Origin: Austropuccinia psidii
Lineage: Eukaryota > Basidiomycota > Pucciniomycetes > Pucciniales > Sphaerophragmiaceae
NCBI GenBank assembly: GCA_023105745.1
Contig: JALGQZ010000009.1
Span: forward strand, 30,792,107 to 30,856,106
DNA: 64,000 nt
Direction of reading: 5' to 3'
This document shows, in pieces, positions 1-12,269 of this stretch. The position numbers and the translations under genes were made by a program. Under the pieces are notes generated by a model, which was not told the origin of the DNA, did not search any database, and saw only the letters and a list, made by a program, of their open reading frames with translations. Positions within the stretch are counted from its first letter, which is position 1. Each line of letters opens with the position of its first letter.

Positions 1-3000
1 TTTTATTCAGAAAGCTGATATATTTTGCTTTGTAAGTTGGGATCCAATCTGTATTAGTCATGGAAGCTTTATTGGGAAATGAACTGGGTGAAATTGAATG
101 GACAAAGGTATTGATTTCATACAGGTTTCTTTCATTGCAAACTTTACTGACAGAACTGGGAGTTTACCAGTGGTATTGATCTTTTACACCTGTATAAATG
201 GTCTTGACCTTTCTCTTGATTATTCCTTGGAATTTTTTGTAATGATTCTCTTAGGGGGATAGTGCTTTTATGGAGAACACAGTATGAGAAGGTTATATGT
301 CTTCTGGATACGTTTCATTTTTCACTCAAATGAGTGTCCTTATAGATTGAGTTCTTGAAGAGATTTCTTTTTAAGAACTGGGATTCAGTGAAAATAGAAG
401 CAAGAAATGAAAGATTGCAAAAAGGAGGGATTCTGGCTATATAGGCACATTTAGGATTTGGTGACCATTGACCATGAAAAATTATTCTGGGAAGTAATGA
501 GTCCTTGAGACATTTGGAGTCAAATTAAAATTTTCACAGGCCAACAGGCCATAATACATGCAGACCAGATGAGCAATATGAGATGTGGAGCCCATTTAAT
601 GGTCTTAAAGGGGAAAGGATGAAATTTGGGTTCCCAAATCCAATGATTATGGCTCTTTGGCTTTTCTTCTCCTAAAAAATAAATAATGGATGATCTCCCA
701 CCTTTTTGAACAAAGAATGCCATATTGAGAGTTTTTGAAAAATATTTCCATTTCATTGTGATCATTAACATTATGAAAAATCTTTTCATAAAGGATGAGA
801 AGATTTAATTGAGTTGAAATTTCACTGGTTGTGGAAGATACTTTCAAATTGAAAAGTGTATTTATTCCACTTTATTTATTAAAAAATTTCCTTTGTTTCT
901 AATATAATCAGTTTCTTCCCTTTTAATTTTATTTCTCATTATTTCAAAAAAAATTCCTTAGAATAATCCCTGGATTATTAATAGTATAAGCAGTTTAAAA
1001 CAACAATATCTGATGTTCTCCAAAACAACAATTTTGGTTATCAATTTTTCCACTAAATACAAAAGATACAAAGCTTTATTATTTTGGTATAATATATCAA
1101 AATAAGTCAATTATAATACTCCTTGATAAAAATGGAAATATTCAATATGCAATTTTCACAATCTAAAAGATGTTATTATCAGAATTTATCAAAATGGGAA
1201 CATAACAATGATTCTTTATTGATGGATAAATAAACAAAATGAGGTACTTATAGAGACATAACATAGCTTTTAACTCTCTTTATGCTTAAAAAATCTTGAC
1301 TTCATTTTTTCTATCGAAGAAAAAGCCTTCTTATACCCAATATTGTTGTTTATATTGATTATTATAAGTATCATTGAGAGAAGAATTTGATAGCTCAAAT
1401 ATCTGAGTGATATAATTTGGTTTCTGAAATCAATAGTAATATCCTGTGAGCCTGCAAGCATGTAAATATCTACCTGCTACACAGACTCCAATGACTTTCT
1501 TTAAATTTTTTCTCATTTTCTTGCTTCTTTTTTTGTATAAATTTCAAATAGCTAAAATTAATGTAATCACTAAATTAATTAAATATTGTTTCTATGACTA
1601 ATCAATAATTTCTTCATAACAGTTTGTCTCATTATGTCATGAAATTTTGTTGTTATCGCTGTTCCTGTTCCTATAACAACTCTTTCCTCATTTGAATAAA
1701 ATTACTTCATGTTATTTTGATTTCAAATTTGTAAATACAAGATTTAAAGAGGATTAATTCTTTTTTAATTAATACTCAGAGCTCTTAACCAAATATATTT
1801 TTACAATTGAAACTACTTAAATTTTATCTTAGAAATATTAACGCTCCACTTTTAAAGTGATTCTATTCACTTTTTACCACTGTTGAAGACTAAATTCCAA
1901 CAGTACTTAATTATAGCACTAGTGACACGTCTATTACTATAAATAATAGTATTCGACTTCTTTTTAGTCTATCAAATTCCTAATATTTTAGTCTGGAAGC
2001 CACTAAAGATTCCCCGGCTAACATATGCAATGCACTGGTTTTCTATAATCCATATTTCCTATGTTTTATTTATATTGATAAACACATTTAAAATATTTCA
2101 TTCAATAAGATTTCCAAAACAATTTGGGATATTGAGATTAAAAAGAATTCATTTCTAAATAAACTTCTTTTTTGAGTGTCAAGTCATTTTTCAAAGCCAA
2201 TAAGGCTTATTAGTTGGTAACTTTTTTAGCTTCAAAAAAAATTCATTCTGAGAAATAAAAAATTCAAAGCTTTTGACAGTTTTTTTAAACCTCAATCAAT
2301 ATCATTTTTTTAAAGTAACTCTTTAAGGAAGTTTCCTGGTTTTTATTGTAAAGAAAATATGGAATAAGTCCAGTTTCATGCCATAATAACATATAATTGA
2401 TATTTTTTTATAAATAATTCTATTTTCAATTTAAGAATTAAGATTATCATAAATAAATAAAACACCTCCCATAATTTTATGAAATATTTCCAATTTCCAA
2501 TTTGTAAAATTTTGAACTACAATTTAAAATGGTGTACCACATATTTTTTATCGAAGAAAATCAAATTGGAATACTTAATTGAACTTTACGAGAAGAATTT
2601 ATTAATTTATTATACTATCAGATATTATAAAAGATATAGTCTCTCAGTCATATGATTACATTTAATCAAGAATTGATCCCTTTCATTAGTTGAAATCCGC
2701 AAAGATATTTTCTCATATAAGTTTCACCTCTCATTGCGAAATTTTAATGAAAGTGAGAATAGAAATCTATTACAGAAAATTGGATATGTAGTTTTGAGAC
2801 AGACTGATAAATTGAAAGGAAATTCAACAGATGCATACATTTTCCAATATTTACTTAGCTATTTATCAATGAAATAGCTTCTTTGAAGTATAGTAATAGC
2901 CTCTGTTAGGTAAAATTAGGTTCAAGTAAAATAAGTTGAGCCTTTACTTATAGTTATCCAATAAAACCTGAAGGCCAGAATTATCAATCTTACAGTCTTA

Positions 3001-3780
3001 AAACAACATAAATTTTGAAAAGAAATATTATGATCTTTTGATCTTTTAAGGCTTGGACAATAAAAAATCCTGAAAACTAAATTTTTAATTTTAGGAAGCT
3101 TTTATTTCCCTATTTTGAGGTTGCTTGGACGGGGGAAAACTCAATTAATAATTATGAATCTCTAAATGTTCTCAAGATCAGGAGAGTGTGTGTTTTAGGT
3201 ATAAAATCAATGCTTTTCTCCTCTTAATTTTCTCTACAATCCTAATAATGAAGTGTTTTTCACCTTTCCAAGACCACAAATTGGGAAATGAAAAGATAAT
3301 TTCTGTTACATGATATTCTCCTAAGTTTGATATTTATGAGATTAGATGAAATAATAAATTGCTAACTCTCTCAAAAAAGTTAAGCAAGTTTGTGCATCAA
3401 AAAGCACTTCCCATTTTACCTAGGTTGTTACAAATTTAATTATTGAAAAATAAAAAAGGAACTCTAATTTTTTTTATTTTGGAAACTGCTTGATTTTTTG
3501 ATTTCCTCCCCTCTTCTGTTTGTAGCCTTCCCTTAGCCTTTTTTTAAAGAAGCTCAAATTTTTCTTTCATGAATAATTTAAACAAAATAATTTTCTTTAC
3601 ACTTAGGTGACTTTTTTCTTCATGTTCACTTTAAATTTTCTCTATTTTCTTTAATTATTCTATTAACGAAATAAAGAAAGGTAAATCTCAAAGTGCAAAA
3701 ACAAAAAACATTGATTGAGGATGAAAAATGTGAGATACTGTCGTGTTTTATGAGATTTTTATGAAGTTGAGAGTCATTTT
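1..3780. other. AT-rich intergenic flank, no gene recognised
   Basis: No supported coding region is seen. Short open stretches (for example minus strand 520-847) have no recognisable motif, no splice logic and biased AT-rich composition. The first ~850 bases are slightly less AT-rich than the rest and may be an old repeat, but no terminal structure or homology to the other repeats in this window is visible. Confidence 0.5.
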
Positions 3781-4078
3781 CTCACAAGATAAGTTTTCTG
3801 CAGTCTTTCTCAACAGCGCAAATAATCTCCTTACTGAAGAAATGAGTCCAGTTGAGCTTTACTCCAAGAGTGGTTGCAAGATTGTGAGTGAGCACCTTTT
3901 GGTCTTGTGATCCACCGCTGGTTCCAAGTTGCACAATCAGCACTCATCTGAGTCTGACTGATGTCCAAGTTGCGGGCGTCTAGACGGAAGGCTGCGCAAC
4001 AGCGTCACCGCTCACCCCAGCTTTCCATTAACGCTGTCTCGATTGACACTCTGGACCATCTCATCCAACGATTCCAGC
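3781..4078 (+). promoter_or_regulatory. Likely promoter / 5' UTR of the XPD gene
   Basis: From about 3900 the composition becomes markedly more GC-rich than the preceding 3 kb and stays so into the XPD start codon at 4079, as expected for the 5' region of a housekeeping gene in AT-rich DNA. No convincing TATA box or defined element could be identified, so only the location is proposed. Confidence 0.35.
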
Positions 4079-7000
4079 ATGATATTTACAATCGATGATC
4101 TGGAGGTAAGCAGTCATGACGAGTTTCGCCGCCGTGTGCCCAGATTTGCTGACTCGTTCTTCATGACAGGTCATCTTCCCTTATGATAAGATTTATCCCG
4201 GTGCGTATCTTACAGCCGATCATCCTGTTCTCAGGCAGGTGTGCTGACAATGCTTTTTCTTATGCTTAGAGCAATATGCCTATGTATGGGTTTCGCACTT
4301 ATTCAAATTAGGACTTCTCCCTCGCCGACTGACCAACGCTTTCGTAGTCAGATGTGCGATCTCAAGCGCACCCTTGATATTGGCGGTCATTGTGTCCTGG
4401 AGATGCCCTCTGGCACGGGAAAGACAATCTCGCTGCTGTCTTTGATCGTGGCCTATCAACTGCATTATCCTGAACCTCGAAAGCTGGTTTATTGCTCGCG
4501 GACGGTGCCTGAAATTGAAAAAGCTTTGATTGAGTTAAAGCGATTAATGGCCTACCGGGTATCCCAGCGTAATTTTGCAACCCAAACTAATCCTGCAGCT
4601 GAAGATAATTTTCTTGGGATTGGTCTCACCAGTCGAAAGAATTTGTGTATACATCCTGATGTAAGTTTTCTTATCATCCTTGTTTAGACTTGCTCATGCG
4701 TAACCAAGACGCCTACAAAGGCTGATGCCATCCAGCATGTTCCTGGTCTCATCTCCCCTCAATAGGTTTCGCGCGAAAAAAAGGGCAAGGTAGTAGACGC
4801 CCGTTGTCGCGATCTCACTTCTGCTTGGGCATGTGAGAAAGGCAGAGCCAATCCAGGCAGCGTGCCGCTGTGTGATTTTCACGAAGTTTGTGATACAATT
4901 TCTTGGCATTCGATCGCTTGAAACATAATCCGCTGCTTCTGATTCATTCAATTATCAAATTACTTCAGAATCTTGAAGCATTAGAGCCTGGGAACCTTAT
5001 TCCTAGGGGAGTTTGGACATTGGAGGATATTACAGCCTATGGTCATAAGCAAGGCATTTGTCCCTATTTTTCCATTCGACGTATGGTGTGGTGTTTTTTT
5101 TGTCGCCAAATTTCGTCGGCCAAATGCTGAAGCCTTTGTCTCCTGAAGCTGGCGCATGCAAACGTCGTTATCTATTCATTTCACTATCTACTTGACCCAA
5201 AGGTAGCCTCTCAAGTTTCAAAAGATATTTTGCCTACCTCAATTGTAGTTTTTGATGAAGCCCACAATATCGATAACGTCTGCATTGAGTCACTCTCAAT
5301 TGATTTAACTAAAGGAATACTTGATTCAGCCGGGAAAAGTATTAGTGCTTTGGACGAAAAAATCCGTGAAATCAAGCGAACTGACGTTGGAAAGTTGCAA
5401 AGTGAATACGAGCGGCTGGTCAAAGGCTTGAGTGAATCTCAGTCATATACGGGTGTAGAAGAAGAGGCGGCTATTGTTGGCAACCCTGGTTGAGTTGCTT
5501 GTGCTTCTTTTTTTTAATTGTCTTGAAAACGCTTCTCCTGACCTTTTTTGATTCTGACATGTCGTCGTTAGTCCTTTCTGAAGACTTGCTCCAAGAGGCT
5601 GTGCCTGGCAATATCCGGAAAGCCGAACATTTCACAGCTTTTCTTACTCGTTTTGTAGAGTATCTCAAGGTTCGTCTAGTGATGTGTCCCTGCAATTTCT
5701 CAAAATGCCCCATCGGTTTTGAAGAATTCTGCTATGAGTTGAACAGACCAGGATGCGAGTTTTACATGTCGTGGCGGAAACTCCACCTTCATTTTTGCAG
5801 CATGTCAAGGATCTCACATTTATCGATCGAAAACCATTGAGGTTTTGTGCTGAGCGCTTGACAAGCCTCATTCGAACTCTTGAGTTGACTCAATTGGACC
5901 AATATAGTGCCCTTCAAAAAGTTGCTTGCTTTGCCACACTTGTTGCTACGTACGACAAAGGTGTGGCCACATTGAGCGTACTCACGTAAAAGAAATATAA
6001 CATTGACATTGTGATATACAGGATTTTTGTTGATTTTGGAACCTTTCGAGACCGAAAACGCAACAGTTCCAAATCCAGTGTTCCATCTAACGTTAGTAGT
6101 TTCATGTTTTCTATTTTGAATCAATGAGTTTTAATCTTGTTTTAAATTCCAGGTGTCTTGATGCATCCTTGGCTATCAAACCTGTTTTTGACAGATTTAG
6201 CAGTGTAGTCATCACTTCTGGTACCATCAGCCCGCTTGACATGTATCCAAAAATGCTTGGCTTTCAAGCCGCAGTTCAGGAGTCTTATTCCATGACATTG
6301 ACAAGAAATTGTTTTTTACCCTTGGTCATAACTCGAGGCAGTGATCAAGTAGCTATTTCTTCCAGATTTGAGGTTCGCAACGGTAAGGTTTGATATGTTG
6401 TTGATCTTCATGAACGAAAATTGCGTAAATCATTATTTGACTTCTCAATTTTTGCAAAATAAATCCAGATCCTTCCGTTGCGAGAAACTTTGGCACAATT
6501 CTTATTGAGTACTGCAAGATCGTACCGGATGGCATTGTAGTTTTTTTCCCCTCATATCTCTACATGGAATCAATTGTGGCCGCTTGGCATGATATGGTCA
6601 GTTTATGCTGCTTTCCAAGTCTTTCACGATGATCATTAAAAATATGTTTCACCCGTGGACGTGAAACGATTTAGGGTATTTTAAAAGAAGTATGGAAATA
6701 CAAATTGATTTTTGTTGAGACACCAGATGCTGTTGAAACAAGCATTGCACTAGAGAACTATCGAAGAGCCTGTGATAATGGTAAAGGTGCAGCCCTTCTG
6801 TCTGTCGCACGAGGGAAAGTCTCCGAGGGTATTGATTTCGATCACAACGTAAGCTCTAATTCGGATAAACGTTCTTGATTGTTTATCATATTTTCTATTT
6901 TTAGTAATTGAAAAGGAATTATTGTTTTCCTTTTCTTTCTTGTGCTTATGCTCGCAGTACGGAAGAGCCGTGATTATGTTTGGCATCCCCTACCAATACA

Positions 7001-7767
7001 CTGAAAGTCGTATCTTGAAAGCCCGATTAGAATTTTTAAGAGATAATTATAGAAGTATGTTGAAAACTATCTGGAAAATCCCAGGTTATACTAACCAAGT
7101 TTTCAACATTAGTCCGCGAAAACGATTACCTTACCTTCGACGCAATGAGGCATGCTGCTCAATGTGTTGGACGCGTCTTAAGAGGAAAGACCGATTATGG
7201 GTTAATGGTGTTTGCAGACAAAGTAAGGCTTTTTTGCTGGTTCAATTTTAAAATTCCTTGATTGATCAATTTTCCTTCCTAGCGCTTTGCCAAGACTGAC
7301 AAAAGAGCCAAGCTACCCAAATGGATTAATGCATATATCACTGAGACCGCTACAAATTTATGTAAGTTTTCTGGGTGTTGGACATAAACGCTAAGACGGT
7401 AAGGCTTTTGCTAATACAGCTGATGTATTTAGCTACCGATATGGCTATGGTTATTTCAAAGAGGTTCTTAAGATCCATGGCTCAGCCATTTGAAATTGGA
7501 CAGGATGGGATTAGTTTATGGGGTCTGGAAGACATAATAGAGCATCAAAGCCAACAACAGCAGGAGCAGAACAAGGATATAGACAAGGACCGGGTTACGG
7601 CGCAACAAGCCGATGAGAACTATTTTGGAGGCCTGGAAGACCAGGTCAAGTGTTTTCTAAATTTTCTCTTCATTTGCTTTTTGCCTGGCTGAAACTCTTG
7701 CAATTATTATCACATGTAGGCATTATTGGATATGAGACTTGGACCGGCTGCCATTACAGCTGGATAA
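4079..7767 (+). CDS. RAD3: TFIIH 5'-3' DNA helicase subunit XPD/Rad3 (18 exons)
   Basis: ATP-dependent 5'-3' Fe-S helicase of TFIIH, acting in the nucleus in nucleotide excision repair and transcription initiation. Eighteen exons with GT-AG introns join without frame conflict: 4079-4105, 4170-4200, 4270-4283, 4352-4660, 4766-4885, 4969-5085, 5149-5488, 5572-5669, 5747-5960, 6022-6091, 6153-6382, 6469-6596, 6675-6848, 6958-7054, 7113-7222, 7283-7361, 7433-7644, 7720-7767. The product is 805 residues, slightly longer than yeast Rad3 (778) and human XPD (760). Visible motifs: Walker A MPSGTGKT with Lys48, the same number as in Rad3/XPD; Fe-S cysteines C123, C141, C163 and C198 with family-like spacing; DEAH at 242-245 (bases 5254-5265); motif [10 protein letters not shown] at 673-680. 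The start was chosen because MIFTIDDLE aligns with the family N-terminus. No lesion was seen, so it is probably functional. It is the only recognised host gene in the window. Confidence 0.95.
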
Positions 7768-8302
7768 ATGCTTGAAAAAACCTTTTACCATGTCGTTCGA
7801 GTTGCGTAAGAGTATGTACAATAAAACTAGCAGATCTTTTTTGTTGTATTAATCATGCTCTCCACGAAAAATGCCAGAAATATTTTTGAAAAATGCAATA
7901 TGAGGATTATAATGGAATACCTTTTAATTTCAAGCGCGTTGTTGAGTAAAATGGTAATCGGCGTTTCTTATGCATCTTTTTCCGCTCCTCTGATTGAACG
8001 TTGAAGAAACCATTAACAATAATTTGTTTGAAAATTAAAATTAAAATATGATACCTATGTTACAACAAGAATATTGTGTATGAAATGGTTTGTATACCCT
8101 GCATAGATGAATGTAAAACTGGGGAGCTAGACTTGCCAACTGTTTCCCTACTATTGTAAGATATTTTGCTGACATTGGGTGAATTACCCGCACAAGAAGT
8201 TGGGAGGTTAAAAAATAGGCTTGTAAACAAAAATTTGCTTAATTTTTTGGTTTGGTTGAGATTATTTTAGGCTTAAGTCTTATTTTGGAATCAGTCAAAA
8301 TA
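7768..8302. other. 3' flank of XPD up to the assembly gap
   Basis: AT-rich sequence after the XPD stop codon. It should contain the 3' UTR and polyadenylation region; an AATAAA-like motif occurs near 7821. No further coding region is supported before the run of N. Confidence 0.4.
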
Positions 8303-8802
8303 NNNNNNNNNNNNNNNNNNNNNNNNNNNNNNNNNNNNNNNNNNNNNNNNNNNNNNNNNNNNNNNNNNNNNNNNNNNNNNNNNNNNNNNNNNNNNNNNNN
8401 NNNNNNNNNNNNNNNNNNNNNNNNNNNNNNNNNNNNNNNNNNNNNNNNNNNNNNNNNNNNNNNNNNNNNNNNNNNNNNNNNNNNNNNNNNNNNNNNNNNN
8501 NNNNNNNNNNNNNNNNNNNNNNNNNNNNNNNNNNNNNNNNNNNNNNNNNNNNNNNNNNNNNNNNNNNNNNNNNNNNNNNNNNNNNNNNNNNNNNNNNNNN
8601 NNNNNNNNNNNNNNNNNNNNNNNNNNNNNNNNNNNNNNNNNNNNNNNNNNNNNNNNNNNNNNNNNNNNNNNNNNNNNNNNNNNNNNNNNNNNNNNNNNNN
8701 NNNNNNNNNNNNNNNNNNNNNNNNNNNNNNNNNNNNNNNNNNNNNNNNNNNNNNNNNNNNNNNNNNNNNNNNNNNNNNNNNNNNNNNNNNNNNNNNNNNN
8801 NN
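8303..8802. other. Assembly gap of exactly 500 N
   Basis: A run of exactly 500 undetermined bases, the usual placeholder for a scaffold gap of unknown size. It adjoins an LTR fragment and a long low-complexity tract, so the local order and lengths should be treated with caution. Confidence 0.99.
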
Positions 8803-9550
8803 GTGAATTTACAGGATAATTACCAATAAAACCTGTCTATAAAAGATACTCAAAATTTGACTTATACACAGATAATATCAAATGGTAGGCTGTGTGAAAA
8901 TTTCAAGCAAATCCATCAAGAATAGGATTTTGAATGAATTTATGAAGTTATTGCTATTTTTCCATGTAAAATAGAAATACACACAAAAAAATTAACTTTT
9001 GCTAAGGTTTTTAATGTGTGTAAATTTAAGATTTTAAGCCTATTTAAGCCTTTTTAAGCTTAATTAAGCTTTGAAAGTCCTTAAAACCTAGGTTTCAAGC
9101 TTGCATATTGGATTTACCCTTTGGCAGCATGAAATTCCTGTCCAAATTGGAATAAAACCAGTTTAAACTTTAATGTTGGATCAAATTCTAATCTTAAAGT
9201 TTAAAATCCTCCAATAAAGCTGGACAACCTTAATTGAATCCTTGCAAATCCAAAAAGTTGGGTGCCCCAGCTCTGTGTGGTCTTTTCCCTTTGTCCCACC
9301 TTTTTGCATTGATTTTGCCCTTTTATTTATTTAAAGCCATACTATGGCCTTAAACCCCTTTGAACTGAGCTCATGCAGGATTTAACATCCTGTATGGCAA
9401 ATCCTGAGCCAATTCAGTAAATATACCCCACACCTTAATTTTAGCTAAAATTTGGGTATGTTTGCATAAGCTTTATGCAACTTTAAATTTAAGCTTATTT
9501 AAGTTTAAATTTAACAATTTTAAAAAAGTTACATTAGTACTGTGAGTTTC
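8803..9550 (-). repeat. Reverse-oriented fragment of a D-family gypsy LTR
   Basis: Read on the minus strand, this segment aligns by eye with the D-element LTR (about 45370-46110), including the stretch around 'GGACAGGAATTTC', the 'AAAGGTGGGACAAAGG' motif and the region up to 'AAGAAACTCACAGT'. It is cut by the N gap on the left and runs straight into the T-rich tract on the right. Together with the forward copy at 10581-12269 it forms an inverted repeat. Confidence 0.8.
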
Positions 9551-9555
9551 TTTTT

Positions 9556-9592
<37 letters not shown>

Positions 9593-9636
9593 CTGTTTTT
9601 TTTTTTTTTTTTGTTTTTTTTTTTGTTTTTTTTTTT

Positions 9637-9677
<41 letters not shown>

Positions 9678-9687
9678 TTTTTTTTTT

Positions 9688-9722
<35 letters not shown>

Positions 9723-10129
9723 TTTTTTTTTTGTTTTTTTTTGTTTTTTTTTTTGTTTTTTTTTGTTTTTTTTTTGTTTTTTTTTTTGTTTTTTTTTTTG
9801 TTTTTTTTTTGTTTTTTTTTTTTTTTTTTTGTTTTTTTTTTGTTTTTTTTTTTTGTTTTTTTTTTGTTTTTTTTTTTTTTTGTTTTTTTTTTTTGTTTTT
9901 TTTTGTTTTTTTTTTTGTTTTTTTTTGTTTTTTTTTTTGTTTTTTTTTGTTTTTTTTTGTTTTTTTTTTTGTTTTTTTTTTGTTTTTTTTTGTTTTTTTT
10001 TGTTTTTTTTTTGTTTTTTTTTTTTGTTTTTTTTTTTTTTTTTTTGTTTTTTTTTTGTTTTTTTTTGTTTTTTTTTTGTTTTTTTTTGTTTTTTTTTTTG
10101 TTTTTTTTTTGTTTTTTTTTTGTTTTTTT

Positions 10130-10160
<31 letters not shown>

Positions 10161-10542
10161 TTTTTTTTTTGTTTTTTTTTTTTGTTTTTTTTTTGTTTTT
10201 TTTTGTTTTTTTTTGTTTTTTTTTGTTTTTTTTTTTGTTTTTTTTTGTTTTTTTTTTGTTTTTTTTTGTTTTTTTTTGTTTTTGTTTTTTTTTGTTTTTT
10301 TTTGTTTTTTTTTTGTTTTTTTTTGTTTTTTTTTTGTTTTTTTTTGTTTTTTTTTGTTTTTTTTTGTTTTTTTTTGTTTTTTTTTTTGTTTTTTTTTTGT
10401 TTTTTTTTTTGTTTTTTTTTTTGTTTTTTTTTGTTTTTTTTTTGTTTTTTTTTGTTTTTTTTTTTGTTTTTTTTTTGTTTTTTTTTTTGTTTTTTTTTGT
10501 TTTTTTTTTTTGTTTTTTTTTTGTTTTTTTTTTGTTTTTTTT

Positions 10543-10580
<38 letters not shown>
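9551..10580. repeat. Low-complexity T-rich tract, runs of ~7-12 T separated by single G
   Basis: About 1.03 kb made almost only of T runs broken by single G residues (rarely C), with a loose 8-10 nt spacing. All long open frames across it, in both orientations, are compositional artefacts. It sits precisely between two inverted fragments of the same LTR family, where it replaces roughly the first 480 bp of the forward LTR. It could be a real expanded simple repeat or a collapse or polymerase artefact near the assembly gap. Confidence 0.9.
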
Positions 10581-12269
10581 TTTAAGTAAAAGGGAAAAAT
10601 CCACACAAAAAGGTGGGACAAAGGCAAAAGACCCCACAAAGCTGGGGTACCCAGCTTTTTGGATCTGCAAGGATTCAGCTAAGGTTGTACACCTTTATTG
10701 GAGGATTTTAACTTTATTTAAACTTTAAGATTAGACCTTGATCCAACCTTAAAGTTTAAACTGGTTTTATCCCAATTTGGACAGGAATTTCAAGCTGACA
10801 AAGGGCAAATCCCAATATGCAAGCTTGAAATTAAAGTTTAAAGAGCTTTCAAAGCTTATTAAGCTTAAAGCTTTAAATTTACAGGTATCAAAACCTTATC
10901 AAAAGTTAAGGTTTAGTGTGTATTTTTATTTTACGTGGAAAATAGTAATAACTTCAAAAATTCATTAAAAATCCAAATCTCAATGGATTTTCTTGAAAAC
11001 CTCACACAGCTTCCAATTCAATGTTATCTGTGTATACATCAAATGATAAGTATCTTTTATAAGCAGCATTTATTTGTAATTAGCCTGGAAATTTACTCTT
11101 TTTAATTATACTCAAATGGAACTAAGATCTCTTTAAAAATTTATTAAAATTTGAGTTTTAGATATTTTTACTTGAAAATTTGATTTAAATTTGATCATGT
11201 GATGAACTGAAATATAAATTAGCTTATTCAATATTAAAACTCAAAATAACTAACTTAAATGAGGATTAAAGGTACTTGGAGTTAAGAATAACACCAGTAA
11301 CTTTAAATTGGAATTAAAAATAAGTTACCTTATGTTAAGAACTTTATTTTTAAGCATAGTTTTCCAGTTTTGACCTTATCACGCCTTCTATATCCATTAT
11401 GTATTATGATAGCTTCTCTGCAGACATAAAAAGAGTCCATTCATCACTGTTTTTGTTCATCAATTCAATCCAAGCCAATCATATAGACATTTTAAACAGG
11501 TAAAGTTTTATTCCATATAAAATATTATTATTAAATTAATGATTGAGTTATTTTATTCTTTATTAATTTTAAATCAAACAATTAAAATAATAGAGCTCAG
11601 ATTATTGTTGTAATCACCAAATAATATATTTTATTTTACAAAATTATTGTCTTTAAAATATCTTTTAAAATACACAAATTCCTCTTAAAAACCCTTTAAT
11701 AATATTTTTTATTATAAAAAGCTGTTTTATCTTTTAAAATATTGATTTTTGGCATGTTTTTAACTTATAATAACTACTTAATATAATAACTGTTGTATTT
11801 GACTTGTTGTATTAAATATATATTATAAGTAAGGATTCCTCTAAAACTCTATATCTTTTTCTGTCTATTATTAGTTTTGTTATATAGAATTTTTCTATAA
11901 GAATTATATCTGCACAGTGTTTGTTATGATTTCTTTTTATAAATAATATTTAGATTACTTATAAGTGGTTAAATATTTATATTTTCCATGTGTAATTGTC
12001 TCATTAGGAGCTTTACACTTCTTATTGTTATAACTGTCAGTGACTATAACAATAATAGAATAGTTATAATTTATTATAATTATTAATATTTTTATCATCA
12101 TTTTATAATATAATAATGATTAAATTTATTTTTTTAATATAATTGTTTTTAATAATATTATTTAGTTTGTGGCTATAATATTGTGTTATATTATATTTTT
12201 CTACTCAGGACAGTAATAGTACTCTTGATATTGTTACTATTATCAAGAGTTTCATAGACAAACCTTACA
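10581..12269 (+). repeat. 5'-truncated D-family LTR, + orientation
   Basis: Aligns by eye with the D-element LTR (45117-47279) from about its position 485 to its 3' end, including the terminal ACAAACCTTACA. The first ~480 bp are missing and replaced by the T-rich tract. The base after the LTR end is not the conserved primer-binding site but gag sequence of the E/A family, so this LTR is joined to foreign internal sequence by insertion or recombination. Confidence 0.8.

Noticed and set aside
520..847. Two overlapping minus-strand open stretches of 66-89 codons
   Set aside because: No motif, no splice context, no homology to other segments here; chance openness is likely.
8252..8806. Open frame running through the N gap
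   Set aside because: It consists mainly of undetermined bases; no coding evidence.
9551..10580. CRISPR-like or satellite array
   Set aside because: Spacing is irregular (about 7-12 nt), there are no distinct repeat and spacer units, and the host is eukaryotic.
9473..10728. Long open frames rich in Lys/Asn/Gln/Thr (minus) or Phe/Leu/Cys/Val (plus) over the T-rich tract
   Set aside because: They are translation of homopolymer runs in every frame and have no domain or codon structure.
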